DNA of 64,000 nucleotides, from the NCBI GenBank assembly GCA_947500005.1, contig CANMQJ010000005.1, forward strand, positions 186,001-250,000. The letters run 5' to 3'. Shown here piece by piece: positions 37,004 to 46,972 of the stretch. The first letter of the stretch is position 1. Every line of letters starts with the position of its first letter. The stretch is from an uncultured Paracoccaceae bacterium. Its GTDB lineage: Bacteria > Pseudomonadota > Alphaproteobacteria > Rhodobacterales > Rhodobacteraceae. A program made the translations under genes and the position numbers. The notes beneath the pieces were generated by a model that saw nothing but the letters and a program-made list of their open reading frames with translations, was not told where the DNA came from and did not search any database.

Positions 37004-37912
37004 ATGGCAAGTGTCGTTCCCAATTCCCGGCCGATGGCAGGCGTCCTCTGGATGCTTGCGGCGGGCTTTTGCTTCGTGGCGCTGACGGCCTTGGTCAAGC
37101 TTCTGGGAACGGATCTGCATCCGATCCAGACGGCCTTCCTGCGTTATCTGTTGGGGCTGGTCTTTTTCCTGCCGGCATTGAAGATGATTCTGGCGACCAG
37201 GCTGACCAAGCGGCACTGGACCCTGTTCGGGGCGCGTGGGGCGCTGCATTCCGTGGGCGTCGCGCTTTGGTTCTTTGCGATGGCTCGGATCCCTTTGGCC
37301 GAAGTGACCGCGATGAACTACCTCACCCCTGTCTACGTGACGCTGGGGGCCGCTGTGTTTCTTGGCGAGAAACTGGCCCTGCGCCGGATTGCAGCCATCG
37401 GCGTGGCTGTTCTGGGCGCTTTCGTTATCCTGCGTCCCGGATTTCGGGAAGTGGAGCCTGCGCATTTCGCAATGCTGGGCACCACGCTGGTTCTGGGCGG
37501 CTCCTACCTTCTTGCAAAGATCACGGTGGACGAGATCGACCCTGCGGTCGTGGTGGCGCAGCTTTCGCTCTGGGTCACCCTGGCGCTTCTGCCGCCGGCG
37601 GTCGCGGTCTGGACGCCGCCCAGCTGGCACGAGTTGGGCATCCTCTTCGGTGTCGCCTTCTTTGCAACTGCCGGGCATTACTTCATGTCGCACGCGTTGC
37701 GCGCGGCACCTGTGGCGGTGACGCAGCCGGTCACCTTCCTGCAATTGCTTTGGGCCACGCTTCTGGGCGCTTTCGCTTTCGGTGAACCGGTCGATATCTG
37801 GGTCGTCGCCGGTGGCACCATGATCGTGATGGCCGTAAGCTTCATCGCCTGGCGCGAGGCGGTTCTGAAACGGCGGGCGATCACGCCGCCGGCAATGCTG
37901 ACAAAACTCTAG
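37004..37912 (+). CDS. DMT superfamily (EamA) transporter
   Basis: A 302-residue membrane protein with ten hydrophobic segments in two EamA repeats. The first begins MAGVLWMLAAGFCFVALTALVKLLG, and the second half begins near ILGG-type LVLGGSYLLAKITV. The motif FLRYLLGLVFFLPALK fits the RhaT/EamA group. The substrate is unknown. ATG 37004 was chosen; ATG 37034 is an alternative. It is on the same strand as the LysE-family gene, 40 bp downstream, so cotranscription is possible. Confidence 0.88.
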   Translation: MASVVPNSRPMAGVLWMLAAGFCFVALTALVKLLGTDLHPIQTAFLRYLLGLVFFLPALKMILATRLTKRHWTLFGARGALHSVGVALWFFAMARIPLAEVTAMNYLTPVYVTLGAAVFLGEKLALRRIAAIGVAVLGAFVILRPGFREVEPAHFAMLGTTLVLGGSYLLAKITVDEIDPAVVVAQLSLWVTLALLPPAVAVWTPPSWHELGILFGVAFFATAGHYFMSHALRAAPVAVTQPVTFLQLLWATLLGAFAFGEPVDIWVVAGGTMIVMAVSFIAWREAVLKRRAITPPAMLTKL

Positions 37913-37918
37913 CGACGG

Positions 37919-37940
37919 TTATTGATTGACGAGTCAATAA
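37919..37940. promoter_or_regulatory. Candidate BetI operator
   Basis: Two overlapping palindromes lie 42 bp before betI. The longer has arms TTATTGA (37919-37925) and TCAATAA (37934-37940). The inner one is ATTGAC-GA-GTCAAT (37925-37938), a perfect 14-bp dyad. Its TTGA/TCAA arms resemble known BetI operators in enteric bacteria and rhizobia. It is well placed for choline-relieved autorepression of betI-betA. Confidence 0.7.
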
Positions 37941-37982
37941 AGATCCCCTAGCTTTGATGCGATTGAGCGCAAGGGGGCAGTT

Positions 37983-38555
37983 ATGCCGAAACTGGGTATG
38001 GAGCCGCTTCGGAAGGATGCGATTGTCCGCGCGACGATCGCCGAGCTGGGCCTGAAGAAATCCCTTGACGTGACCGTCAGCCAGATCGCCAAGCGCGCCG
38101 GAATGTCGAGCGCGCTTGCCCATCATTACTTCGGCGGCAAAGAGGAGATCTTTCTTGCCGCGATGCGTCGGATTCTCGGCGATTTCGGTGCCGAGGCGCG
38201 GGCCGAGCTTCGTGCGGCGGCACCTGACGACCGCGCCGCCGCAATCATCCGGGCCTGTTTCGCGCCCTCCTGCTTCACGCCCGACGTGATCGCCGCCTGG
38301 ATGACCTTTTACGTCCTGGCACAGACCAATGGGCGCGCATTGCGGCTATGGCAGATCTACCAGGCGCGGATCCGGTCGAATCTGGTGCACGCGCTGAAGG
38401 GGCGGGTGAAGGACCCTGTCGAGGACGCGGAAACCCTCATCGCGCTTGTCGACGGACTCTACATCCGCGCCGCGCTCAGCGCGCCCGAGGCGCCGGAACT
38501 GGCTGTCGAGCATGCCTTGCGCATGTTGGACAAGACGCTTTCGGCCGGGCGCTGA
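37983..38555 (+). CDS. betI: TetR-family repressor of choline oxidation
   Basis: A 190-residue TetR-family repressor. The N-terminal helix-turn-helix reads DVTVSQIAKRAGMSSALAHHYFGGKEE (residues about 30-56), where ALAHHYFGGKEEIF is characteristic of BetI. The ligand-binding C-domain contains the family-typical WMTFYVLAQTNG segment. It represses choline-glycine betaine genes until choline is present. It is followed 21 bp later by betA, and a palindromic operator lies upstream. betB is not adjacent, so choline oxidation genes are split or betA acts alone here. Confidence 0.94.
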   Translation: MPKLGMEPLRKDAIVRATIAELGLKKSLDVTVSQIAKRAGMSSALAHHYFGGKEEIFLAAMRRILGDFGAEARAELRAAAPDDRAAAIIRACFAPSCFTPDVIAAWMTFYVLAQTNGRALRLWQIYQARIRSNLVHALKGRVKDPVEDAETLIALVDGLYIRAALSAPEAPELAVEHALRMLDKTLSAGR

Positions 38556-38576
38556 GCACGCGCGAGGATTGGACCG

Positions 38577-40235
38577 ATGGAAGCGGATTTCGTAATCGTG
38601 GGGGCCGGATCTGCCGGCTGCGCGATGGCCTATCGATTGAGCGAGGCTGGAGCTTCGGTGCTGGTGATCGAGCACGGGGGAACGGATGCCGGTCCCTTTA
38701 TCCAGATGCCGGCCGCGCTCTCGTACCCGATGAACATGTCGCGTTACGACTGGGGGTACCGGTCGGAACCCGAACCGAGACTGAACAACCGCCGGCTGGC
38801 TTGCCCGCGCGGCAAGGTGATCGGTGGCTCCTCGTCCATCAATGGCATGGTCTATGTGCGCGGCCATGCGATGGATTACGACACATGGGCCGAGATGGGG
38901 GCCGATGGATGGTCCTTTGCCGACGTGCTGCCCTATTTCAAGCGAATGGAATCCTGGCATGATGGCGGGCATGGTGGCGACCCCGCCTGGCGCGGGACTG
39001 ACGGACCTCTGCATGTCTCCCGCGGGCCGCGCGACAACCCGCTGTTTCATGCCTTCGTCGAGGCCGGTCGGCAGGCGGGTTACGAGCTTACCGGCGACTA
39101 CAATGGCGAAAAACAGGAAGGCTTCGGTCCGATGGACCAGACCGTCTGGAAGGGACGACGCTGGTCGGCGGCAAATGCGTATCTGCGGCCCGCGCTCAAG
39201 CGCGAGAATTGCGCCCTCGTGCGTGGGCTTGCCTGCCGCGTCGTGATCGAGGAGGGCAGGGCTCGGGGGGTGGAGATCGAACGGGGCGGGCGGCGCGAAA
39301 TCATCCGCGCCCGGCGCGAGGTCGTTGTTGCCGCCTCCTCTATCAATTCGCCGAAGCTGTTGATGCTGTCGGGCATCGGGCCGGGGGCGCATCTGGCCGA
39401 GCATGGGATCGAGGTTCTCGCCGACCGCCAGGGCGTGGGTCAGAACCTTCAGGACCATCTGGAACTGTATATCCAGATGGCGTCGATCCAGCCGATCACC
39501 CTGTTCCGGCATTGGAACCTGTTCGGCAAGGCGCGGATCGGGGCGCAGTGGCTGTTCACCAAGACCGGGCTGGGCGCGTCGAACCAGTTTGAAAGCGCGG
39601 CTTTCATCCGCTCGCGCACGGGCGTGGCCTATCCGGACATCCAGTACCACTTCCTGCCCATCGCGGTGCGCTATGACGGTCAGGCGGCGGCCGAGGGGCA
39701 CGGTTTCCAGGCGCATGTGGGGCCGATGCGGTCGCCTTCGCGCGGGGCGGTAAGCCTGCGGTCCGGCGATGCGGCGCAGGCACCTGTCATCCGCTTCAAC
39801 TATATGAGCCACGAACAGGACTGGGAGGATTTCCGGACCTGCATCCGGCTCACGCGCGAGATTTTCGGGCAGGAGGCGTTCCGCCCCTATGCCGGCAAGG
39901 AAATCCAGCCAGGTTCCCACGTGCAGAGCGATGAGGAACTCGACGCCTTCATCGCGGAACATGCCGAGAGCGCCTATCACCCTTGCGGAACCTGCCGGAT
40001 GGGACGCGCCGATGATGCCGGCGCCGTGGTCGATGGCCAGGCCCGCGTGATCGGGGTGGACGGCCTGCGCGTGGCAGACAGTTCGGTCTTTCCGCAGATC
40101 ACCAATGGCAATCTTAACGCGCCCTCGATCATGGTGGGCGAGAAGGTCTCGGATCATCTGCTGGGTCGTGATCCGCTGCCGCGCGCCAATGAACAGCCAT
40201 GGGTGCATCCCGACTGGAAAGTGGCGCAACGCTAG
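38577..40235 (+). CDS. betA: Choline dehydrogenase
   Basis: A 552-residue FAD-dependent GMC oxidoreductase that oxidises choline to betaine aldehyde and may continue to glycine betaine, an osmoprotectant. FAD binding: [18 protein letters not shown] at residues about 5-22. The GMC signature [19 protein letters not shown] follows near 80. The C-terminus has the active-site His in [12 protein letters not shown] and the [14 protein letters not shown] segment. The length equals that of typical BetA. It is membrane-associated in other bacteria. The gene is 21 bp after betI. Confidence 0.95.
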   Translation: MEADFVIVGAGSAGCAMAYRLSEAGASVLVIEHGGTDAGPFIQMPAALSYPMNMSRYDWGYRSEPEPRLNNRRLACPRGKVIGGSSSINGMVYVRGHAMDYDTWAEMGADGWSFADVLPYFKRMESWHDGGHGGDPAWRGTDGPLHVSRGPRDNPLFHAFVEAGRQAGYELTGDYNGEKQEGFGPMDQTVWKGRRWSAANAYLRPALKRENCALVRGLACRVVIEEGRARGVEIERGGRREIIRARREVVVAASSINSPKLLMLSGIGPGAHLAEHGIEVLADRQGVGQNLQDHLELYIQMASIQPITLFRHWNLFGKARIGAQWLFTKTGLGASNQFESAAFIRSRTGVAYPDIQYHFLPIAVRYDGQAAAEGHGFQAHVGPMRSPSRGAVSLRSGDAAQAPVIRFNYMSHEQDWEDFRTCIRLTREIFGQEAFRPYAGKEIQPGSHVQSDEELDAFIAEHAESAYHPCGTCRMGRADDAGAVVDGQARVIGVDGLRVADSSVFPQITNGNLNAPSIMVGEKVSDHLLGRDPLPRANEQPWVHPDWKVAQR

Positions 40236-40360
40236 GGAACGGGGCCAAGACGTGTCCGCGAAAAATCTTCGCATCGCGCCTTCGGTTTGATCCGCGTCAA
40301 GGTGGGATGCCGCGCGCTTTTCTAGCTTTAGGTTCAACGCAAGAAAGAAGGAGCGAACGG

Positions 40361-40600
40361 ATGTCTCACACCCCCCATGAACTGGCGGAGGAATTTCCCG
40401 ACAAGGTCGAACTGATGCATCGTCTGAAACAGGACGACAATCATTTCGCCCGGTTGTCGGAAGAGTATCACGAGGTCAACCGCCGCGTTCACCGGGCCGA
40501 GACCAATGTCGAACCGATCGAGGAACTGGCCGAGGTCGAACTGCGCAAGAAGCGCGCCGCGCTCAAGGATGAGATCTGGACGATTTTGTCCCGGGCATGA
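40361..40600 (+). CDS. YdcH family protein (DUF465)
   Basis: A 79-residue, almost entirely alpha-helical protein of DUF465/YdcH. The pattern FARLSEEYHEVNRRVHRAE and ELRKKRAALKDEIWTIL is the family hallmark, a helical hairpin or coiled coil rich in charge. The function is unknown. ATG 40361 has AAGGAG eight bases upstream, which selects this start over longer frames. A terminator follows at 40632-40667, so it is a single-gene unit. Confidence 0.9.
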   Translation: MSHTPHELAEEFPDKVELMHRLKQDDNHFARLSEEYHEVNRRVHRAETNVEPIEELAEVELRKKRAALKDEIWTILSRA

Positions 40601-40631
40601 TCCGGCGACGCCCGGTCCTGTCAACCTATTG

Positions 40632-40667
40632 CCGCCCGGCCCGCCTTGCGACCGGGCGGTTTCCTTT
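40632..40667 (+). terminator. Terminator after the DUF465 gene
   Basis: CCGCCCGG (40632-40639) pairs with CCGGGCGG (40652-40659) around a 12-base loop, followed by a broken T-tract (TTTCCTTT). It lies 32 bp past the stop of the DUF465 gene. Confidence 0.65.
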
Positions 40668-40769
40668 CTGTCCTCCCGTGGCGTCGCCTGCATGATGCGG
40701 GCTTCACCTTGACCGGGCGGTGGGGCTAGGTTGACCCTCTGACCTGCTACCACCAACACGGGAATCGCC

Positions 40770-41162
40770 ATGACGCTGAAAGACACCGCACTCGCCGTTC
40801 GCGAGAACGCCTATGCACCTTATTCCCGGTTCAAGGTGGGCGCCGCGCTGCGCGCTGCCTCGGGGGCGATCTATGGCGGTTGCAATGTCGAGAACGTGGC
40901 CTATCCCGAGGGTACCTGTGCCGAGGCGGGGGCCATTGCCGCAATGGTCGCGGCGGGCGAGACGCGCCTGACCGAGGTATATGTCGTCGCCTCGAGCGCG
41001 ACACCGGTGCCGCCCTGCGGCGGTTGCCGGCAGAAGCTGGCCGAGTTCGGCTCGCCCGAGACGCCCGTGACCCTGGCGACGGTGGACGGCACCGAGATGA
41101 AGACGACCATCGCGGCGCTGCTTCCGGGGGCCTTTGGCGCAGATCACATGGAGGGGGTTTGA
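40770..41162 (+). CDS. cdd: Cytidine deaminase
   Basis: A 130-residue zinc enzyme that deaminates cytidine and deoxycytidine to uridine forms. Zinc ligands C50, C83 and C86 and the proton shuttle E52 are visible in TCAEAGAIAA and PPCGGCRQKL, which marks the small homotetrameric type. AYAPYSRFKVGAAL is the substrate-binding N-terminus. It heads the salvage cluster cdd-deoA-deoB (upp follows): the products feed uridine and deoxyuridine breakdown. The stop region overlaps a possible TTG start of deoA. Confidence 0.96.
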   Translation: MTLKDTALAVRENAYAPYSRFKVGAALRAASGAIYGGCNVENVAYPEGTCAEAGAIAAMVAAGETRLTEVYVVASSATPVPPCGGCRQKLAEFGSPETPVTLATVDGTEMKTTIAALLPGAFGADHMEGV

Positions 41163-41167
41163 GCCGC

Positions 41168-42475
41168 ATGGATGCGCGCGCGATCATAGGAGTCATAAGG
41201 CGCGGACAAACGCCCTCGGCCGAGGAACTGGCATGGTTCGCCGAGGGGCTGGCCGATGGCCGGGTCAGCGATGCGCAGGCCGGGGCCTTTGCCATGGCGG
41301 TCTGCATGGGCAGCCTGGGCGAGGCCGGACGCACCGCGCTGACGCTGGCCATGCGCGACAGCGGCGACGTGCTGAGCTGGAATCTCGACGGGCCGGTGAT
41401 CGACAAGCATTCGACCGGCGGTGTGGGCGATTGCGTGTCGTTGATCCTCGCCCCTGCGCTGGCCGAATGCGGGGCCTATGTGCCGATGATCTCGGGCCGT
41501 GGTCTCGGTCATACCGGCGGTACGCTGGACAAGCTGGAATCCATCCCGGGCGTCACCACGCAGGTCAGCGAGGAGCGGCTGCACGAGATCCTCCATCAGA
41601 CAGGGGCGGCCATCGTCGGCGCCTCGGCCCGGATCGCGCCGGCGGACAAGCGGCTTTACGCGATCCGCGACGTGACCGCGACCGTGGACAGCCTCGACCT
41701 GATCACCGCCTCGATCCTGTCCAAGAAGCTGGCGGCAAGCCCCGATGCGCTGGTGCTGGATGTCAAGCTGGGCAGCGGTGCTTTCATGAAGACGTTGCAT
41801 GACGCGCGTGAACTGGCGCAGGCACTGACACGTACCGCGAACGCGGCCGGTTGCCGGACCGCGGCGGTCATCACCGACATGAGCCAGCCGCTGGCGCCCA
41901 GCCTTGGCAACGCGCTGGAGGTGGCCGAGGTCATGCGTGTGCTGACCTTCGGGGCCGAGAACCGGCTGGCGCAGCTCACCGCGATGTTGGGCGGGGCATT
42001 GCTGAACACGGCGGGCTTGGCGAAATCGGCCGAAGCGGGAACCGAGCGTATCTGGGAAGTGATCCGTAGCGGCGGCGCGGCCGAGCGGTTTGGACGGATG
42101 ATCGCCGCCGTGGGCGGTCCGGTGCATTTCGTGGACACCTGGGAGCGGTTCCTGCCCGAGGCCAACGTGATCCAGGAGGTCACAGCACGCGAGGAGGGAT
42201 ATGTCACCGCCATAGATGGCGAGGCGCTCGGGCTGGCCGTCGTTGCCCTGGGCGGAGGTCGCCAGATCGAAAGCGACGTGATCGACCCGGCGGTGGGTAT
42301 CTCGAACATGGTGGCGCTTGGTGACAAGGTAGGCAAGGGCACGCCTTTGGCGCGCATCCACGCCTCGCGGGAGGACGCGGCGCGCAAGGCGGAGGCGACG
42401 CTGCGCAGGGCGGTCAAGATCGCGCCGCAACGGGTGACGCCGCCCAAGCTGGTTCATGAAAGGGTCGGGGGATGA
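41168..42475 (+). CDS. deoA: Thymidine phosphorylase
   Basis: A 435-residue pyrimidine nucleoside phosphorylase that splits thymidine or deoxyuridine with phosphate into base and deoxyribose-1-phosphate. The phosphate-binding signature KHSTGGVGD and SGRGLGHTGGTLDKLE are intact, and DVKLGSGAFMKT follows. ATG 41168 is 5 bp past the cdd stop. TTG 41159, which overlaps the cdd stop and sits nearer the GGAGGGGG site, is an alternative. The 3' end overlaps deoB by 4 bp (ATGA). Confidence 0.95.
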   Translation: MDARAIIGVIRRGQTPSAEELAWFAEGLADGRVSDAQAGAFAMAVCMGSLGEAGRTALTLAMRDSGDVLSWNLDGPVIDKHSTGGVGDCVSLILAPALAECGAYVPMISGRGLGHTGGTLDKLESIPGVTTQVSEERLHEILHQTGAAIVGASARIAPADKRLYAIRDVTATVDSLDLITASILSKKLAASPDALVLDVKLGSGAFMKTLHDARELAQALTRTANAAGCRTAAVITDMSQPLAPSLGNALEVAEVMRVLTFGAENRLAQLTAMLGGALLNTAGLAKSAEAGTERIWEVIRSGGAAERFGRMIAAVGGPVHFVDTWERFLPEANVIQEVTAREEGYVTAIDGEALGLAVVALGGGRQIESDVIDPAVGISNMVALGDKVGKGTPLARIHASREDAARKAEATLRRAVKIAPQRVTPPKLVHERVGG

Positions 42476-43686
42476 GTCGCGCGTTTGTCGTGGTGATGGA
42501 CTCGGTGGGGATAGGGGGGGCGCCGGATGCGGCCGTGTTCTTCAACGGCGATATCCCCGATACCGGCGCCAATACCGTCGCGCATATCGCGCAGGCCTGT
42601 TCCGAGGGGCGGGCTGAAATCGGTCGCAGCGGCCTGCTGCACTTGCCGAATCTCGACGCGCTGGGGCTGGGCGCGGCCCTGCGGCTGGCTTCTGGCGACG
42701 CGGCGCCCGGTCTTGATGCGATTACACCTTCGGGCCTCTGGGGCTGCGCTTGTGAAAGCTCGCGGGGCAAGGACACGCCGTCGGGCCATTGGGAACTGGC
42801 CGGGTTGCCCGTGCCGTGGGATTGGCATTACTTCCCCGATACCGACCCCGCTTTTCCGCCGGAGGTGACGGAAGCCGCGGCACAGGCTGCCGGGACCGAG
42901 GGTATCCTGGGCAACTGTCATGCTTCGGGTACCGAGATCCTTGTTCGGCTAGGGCCGGAGCATCTGCGGACGGGCTGGCCGATCTGCTATACCTCTGCCG
43001 ACAGCGTGTTCCAGATCGCCGCCCATGAAGACGCGTTCGGCCTCGACCGGCTGCTGGACATGTGCAGGGCAATGGCGCCGATGCTGCACGCGATGAAGGT
43101 CGGCCGGGTGATCGCGCGTCCCTTTGTCGGGTCCGTGGCCGAAGGGTTCACCCGCACCGCGAACCGCCGCGACTTCGCCATCGCGCCGCCCGCGCCGGTG
43201 CTGACCAACTGGGCGCAGGATGAAGGGCGCGCGGTGCATGGCGTGGGCAAGATCGGCGACATCTTCTCGATGAGCGGCATCGACACGGTGGTGAAGGGCA
43301 GCGATGCCGAATTGATGGGCCATCTGGCACGGCTGGTGAAGACGGCGGAAGAGGGCAGCCTGACCTTTGCCAATTTCGTCGAGTTCGACAGCCTTTATGG
43401 CCACCGTCGCGATATCAGCGGATATGCCCGCGCGCTGGAATGGTTCGATCGCGAGATCGGTCATGTCCTGCAAGACCTGCGCGCGGGCGACATGCTGCTG
43501 CTCACAGCAGACCACGGCAACGATCCCAGCTGGACCGGCACGGATCACACCCGGGAACAGGTGCCGGTGCTGATCGCCGGGCTGGGCGCGGGCGAAATCG
43601 GGCAGGTGGCTTTTGCCGATGTCGCGGCAAGCGTTGCCGATCATCTTGGCATCCCTGCCCAGGGGCCCGGGCGCAGCTTTCTCTGA
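42472..43686 (+). CDS. deoB: Phosphopentomutase
   Basis: A 404-residue alkaline-phosphatase-superfamily mutase converting deoxyribose-1-phosphate to the 5-phosphate, the step after DeoA. Metal sites are visible in [14 protein letters not shown] (first Asp), [19 protein letters not shown] and [19 protein letters not shown]. The start overlaps the deoA stop. deoC is not in the cluster, so deoxyribose-phosphate aldolase must be encoded elsewhere. Confidence 0.96.
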   Translation: MSRAFVVVMDSVGIGGAPDAAVFFNGDIPDTGANTVAHIAQACSEGRAEIGRSGLLHLPNLDALGLGAALRLASGDAAPGLDAITPSGLWGCACESSRGKDTPSGHWELAGLPVPWDWHYFPDTDPAFPPEVTEAAAQAAGTEGILGNCHASGTEILVRLGPEHLRTGWPICYTSADSVFQIAAHEDAFGLDRLLDMCRAMAPMLHAMKVGRVIARPFVGSVAEGFTRTANRRDFAIAPPAPVLTNWAQDEGRAVHGVGKIGDIFSMSGIDTVVKGSDAELMGHLARLVKTAEEGSLTFANFVEFDSLYGHRRDISGYARALEWFDREIGHVLQDLRAGDMLLLTADHGNDPSWTGTDHTREQVPVLIAGLGAGEIGQVAFADVAASVADHLGIPAQGPGRSFL

Positions 43687-43753
43687 CCGGCTTGCCAGCC
43701 GCCCCGCGCTGCCCTTAGAAGGGCGCGAACAGCCAAACCGGAGAAGCCCCCCC

Positions 43754-44386
43754 ATGTCCGAGCATCTGACCATCGTCGAACACCCGCTTGTGCAGCACAA
43801 GCTGACCCTGATGCGGGACAAGGGCGCCTCCACCGCCTCCTTCCGGCGGTTGCTGCACGAGATCACCCTGCTGTTGGCCTACGAGATCACGCGCGAAATG
43901 CCTCTGACCACGCGCGGGATCGAAACGCCCATGGAAGAGATGGACGCGCCCATTCTGGCGGGCAAGAAGCTGGCCGTGATCTCTATCCTGCGGGCTGGCA
44001 ACGGGATGCTCGACGGGGTGCTGGAACTTGTTCCGTCGGCGCGTGTCGGCTTCGTCGGTCTCTATCGAGACGAGAAGACCCTCCAGCCGGTGCAATACTA
44101 TTTCAAGGTTCCCGAGGGTCTCAAGGACCGGCTGGTCATCGCGGTCGACCCGATGCTGGCCACCGGCAACAGCTCGGCCGCCGCGATCGACCTTCTCAAG
44201 GAGCAGGGCGCGACGGATATCCGCTTCCTGTGCCTGCTGGCCGCGCCCGAAGGGGTCGCCCGCATGAAAGTGGCGCATCCGGACGTTCCCATCGTCACGG
44301 CCTCTCTTGATCGCGAGCTGAATTCCAAGGGGTACATCATGCCTGGGCTCGGTGACGCGGGCGACCGGATGTTCGGCACGAAATAG
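43754..44386 (+). CDS. upp: Uracil phosphoribosyltransferase
   Basis: A 210-residue type I phosphoribosyltransferase making UMP from uracil and PRPP. The PRPP-binding motif is [22 protein letters not shown] ([13 protein letters not shown] near residue 130), and a C-terminal uracil-binding loop ends in [21 protein letters not shown] 43754 is the family start ([17 protein letters not shown]). It lies 67 bp after deoB on the same strand and completes the salvage set: uracil from deoxyuridine is recycled to UMP. Confidence 0.96.
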   Translation: MSEHLTIVEHPLVQHKLTLMRDKGASTASFRRLLHEITLLLAYEITREMPLTTRGIETPMEEMDAPILAGKKLAVISILRAGNGMLDGVLELVPSARVGFVGLYRDEKTLQPVQYYFKVPEGLKDRLVIAVDPMLATGNSSAAAIDLLKEQGATDIRFLCLLAAPEGVARMKVAHPDVPIVTASLDRELNSKGYIMPGLGDAGDRMFGTK

Positions 44387-44466
44387 GACGAAATCAAGTC
44401 AACTCAATCCTTTACTCGACCGGGGGTTCCGTGTCATCCTGAAGTCCACATCTTGTGGGGGATGTC

Positions 44467-45918
44467 ATGCGATTTACCAGAGTTATTGCCGCCATCGTGA
44501 TCGGCGCATCTGCAAGCCTCAGCCAGCTGGACGCCCAGACGCTGAGGAATGCCGCGCCTCCGGCCGAATTTCCGCCCGCCTCCTTCAAGGGCAAGCAATA
44601 CGTGGACAGCCGAGGCTGCATCTACATCCGCGCAGGCATCGACGGGAATACGACCTGGGTGCCGCGCGTGACCCGTGACCGCAAGCAGGTCTGCGGATAC
44701 AAGCCCACCGCCGTGGCAGGCGCGACGACCACGGCGCCCGCGACACCCGCGCCGCGCGAAATCACGCTCGACACGCCGCCGGCACAGGCTCCCGCCCCGC
44801 GTCAGGCGGCGCCGGCCGCCAACACGACGCCCCGGACGGCAGCGGCCCCAGTCGCCACACCCGCGCCGCAGCGCGCTGCGGCACCCGTTCGTAGCACGCC
44901 GGTCAGGACCGTGCCCGCACCCACGGTGCGGACCGTGCGCAAGGTTCCGGCCACCAGTGTGACGCCGCGGACCACCGTGGCGAAGCGCGTGCCCTCGGGA
45001 ACAGTCGCGGCCCCGCGCAAAACCCCGGTGGCAACGCCGACTGCCTCGCCCACGGCCACCGGCGGCTGCCCGAATGCCTCGGCTTTCAGCCAGCGTTACA
45101 TCAACCAGACCGGCGTGCGTTGCGGGCCTCAGGCCGAACCTCCCATCACATACGGGCGCGGCTGGGACAGGAGTTCGGCGCTCACGCCCCGTGCCACAGC
45201 GCCCGCTGTCGTTGCGGCCGGAACACGCCGGGCCGCGAGCGATGGCGTACCCATGTCGCTCGAAACGCGGATCGTGGCCAAGCACATCTATGACGACCGC
45301 CAGAACACCACCAACGTGACGGTGCCCGAGGGGTATCGACCCGTCTGGACCGATGACCGCCTCAACCCGCATCGGGCCGAACATACGCTGCGCCCGCCCG
45401 TCGCGCTGAGCAACTTCAAGCCGCCGCAAGGGTATCGCGCCGTGGATCGCGAGGATGGGCGCCTGAACCCCAATCGCGGCATACGGACGGCGCAGGGCGA
45501 CGCAGCGACCAGCCGGATCTGGACCGACACTCTCCCGCGCGAATTGCGCCCAGTCGAGACGAATCCGCGTACCATCACGGTCATCCACCCCGAGCGGACC
45601 TACAAGAACAGCGCGCCCGCGCCGCAGTTGATCCGCTTGTCCTCGCGCAATGCTCCCGATTCAAGCGCACCGCAGGCGGAAAGCCGCAGCAAGCCGTCCT
45701 ATGTCCGCGTTGCAACCTATGGCAGCGACGCCGACGCGCGGCGTGTCGCCCAGGCGCTGGCCGGGCAGGGGCTGCCGGTGCGGCTGGGCACGATCAAGCG
45801 ACGCTCGGGCGATGTCCGCGTGGTGCTGGCCGGACCCTATGCGGATCGTGACCGCGCGGCCCGGACGCTGAACCAACTGCGCGCCGCGGGTTACGGCGGG
45901 GCCACGTTGACGCGCTAG
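44467..45918 (+). CDS. Exported SPOR-domain protein with Pro/Ala-rich linker
   Basis: A 483-residue protein with a signal peptide (MRFTRVIAAIVIGASASLSQ and on), then a small Cys-containing domain (GCIYIRAGIDGNTTWVPRV with VCGYKP). A long low-complexity Thr/Ala/Pro-rich linker spans about residues 85-200. A middle region has repeated GYRPVWTDDRLNPHR / GYRAVDREDGRLNPNR segments. The C-terminus (about 410-483) is a SPOR domain, which binds denuded peptidoglycan at division sites. It probably acts in the periplasm in cell-wall work. A GTG at 44455 is a less likely start. Confidence 0.88.
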   Translation: MRFTRVIAAIVIGASASLSQLDAQTLRNAAPPAEFPPASFKGKQYVDSRGCIYIRAGIDGNTTWVPRVTRDRKQVCGYKPTAVAGATTTAPATPAPREITLDTPPAQAPAPRQAAPAANTTPRTAAAPVATPAPQRAAAPVRSTPVRTVPAPTVRTVRKVPATSVTPRTTVAKRVPSGTVAAPRKTPVATPTASPTATGGCPNASAFSQRYINQTGVRCGPQAEPPITYGRGWDRSSALTPRATAPAVVAAGTRRAASDGVPMSLETRIVAKHIYDDRQNTTNVTVPEGYRPVWTDDRLNPHRAEHTLRPPVALSNFKPPQGYRAVDREDGRLNPNRGIRTAQGDAATSRIWTDTLPRELRPVETNPRTITVIHPERTYKNSAPAPQLIRLSSRNAPDSSAPQAESRSKPSYVRVATYGSDADARRVAQALAGQGLPVRLGTIKRRSGDVRVVLAGPYADRDRAARTLNQLRAAGYGGATLTR

Positions 45919-45925
45919 GCGCCGC

Positions 45926-46972
45926 TCAATTGCCGCAAATCGCCTGTAATAGCACCCAGTCGCGATCGGGCAGGACCGGTTCCAGTTTGCGGCCGGCCAT
46001 CGGGTCGGCCTCGATCAGCGGCAGAACCGTCTCGCCCGTGATGTCGCGCGCATAGGCATAGGGCGAAGAGGGGATGGCCGCCTGGCCGAATACGGCCAGC
46101 AGAGCGTCGTCCGGCAGTTCGGAGCGCGGCTGCGCCAGAACCCGCTCGGCATAGCGGTCGACGATTTCGGGCGTCAGGCTGCCGGTCGTCAGCAGACGGA
46201 ACGAGGCGCCGGTTCCCGCGTGGGTCAGCAATTCGGCCAGGGGGTCGAGCGTCTCGGCCCGGGCGCGTTCCGCCAGCACATGTCCTGCGGCGACGGCGGG
46301 GTCTTCGTGATCCTCGATCAATGCGCGGTTCAGCAGCACAATTCCTCCGGGTAACAGCAGGCTTTCGGGAATTCCGCCCGGCAGGATGGCAATCCGCCGC
46401 ACGCCGGTACGCTGGGCAAGCCGCGCAAGAACGGGTGCAGTCTCTTCGCTGGTGCACGCTTTCCCCGACACGCGCTCGATCCGCGTCAGAACGGTCTCCC
46501 CGATTTCCTGCCGCTTGATGTCCGGCACGACCGAAACGGCATGGCGCCGCAGCGCACCCGGCATCCAGAGCGTGAGAAGCGCAAGCACCAGCGCGGCGGT
46601 GGCGCCGACCGAGATCCAGCGCAGCCGGCCGGGATGCGGCCGCGCGCGCCGGATGGCCTCCTGCAACCGGTCGATGGCTTCGATCATCGTGGTTTCGCTC
46701 TCGGCGAGTTCCAGTGTCTCGCCGGCATCGCCATCGGGATTGTAGAGCGCCGGATATTCGCCGGCATTCTGTCGCTCCACGGCCGCGAGCGACCAATGGG
46801 TAAGGGCGCGATCGTTGAAGTCCGATATCGTCAGTGTCGCCTCGCCGATCGAGACGACGACCTCGCGCCGCTGCTCGTCCGGGGCGGGCCGCCACAGCCC
46901 GGTCGCTTCGATCCTCTGGTATTGCTTGAGCGCAGTCATGCGTCGGGGATGCTCGATTTCTTGTTTTACCAC
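45926..46972 (-). CDS. Membrane protein with degenerate M48 metallopeptidase-like domain
   Basis: A protein of up to 348 residues. The N-terminal about 110 residues are soluble (ISDFNDRALTHWSLAAVERQN), followed by one transmembrane helix (ISVGATAALVLALLTLW). A C-terminal domain is laid out like M48 peptidases: a strand GIVLLNRALIEDHEDP, then AVAAGHVLAERARAE where a zinc-binding HExxH helix is expected. The motif is lost (GHVLA). I infer a non-catalytic M48-like domain. ATG 46939 is a possible later start. It converges with the SPOR gene, 7 bp apart. Confidence 0.7.
   Translation of the reverse strand: MVKQEIEHPRRMTALKQYQRIEATGLWRPAPDEQRREVVVSIGEATLTISDFNDRALTHWSLAAVERQNAGEYPALYNPDGDAGETLELAESETTMIEAIDRLQEAIRRARPHPGRLRWISVGATAALVLALLTLWMPGALRRHAVSVVPDIKRQEIGETVLTRIERVSGKACTSEETAPVLARLAQRTGVRRIAILPGGIPESLLLPGGIVLLNRALIEDHEDPAVAAGHVLAERARAETLDPLAELLTHAGTGASFRLLTTGSLTPEIVDRYAERVLAQPRSELPDDALLAVFGQAAIPSSPYAYARDITGETVLPLIEADPMAGRKLEPVLPDRDWVLLQAICGN

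Noticed and set aside
44754..45060. Low-complexity Ala/Pro/Thr codons suggesting a repeat array
   Set aside because: This is the flexible linker of the SPOR protein. No regular unit or spacer pattern exists, so it is neither CRISPR nor a DNA repeat family.
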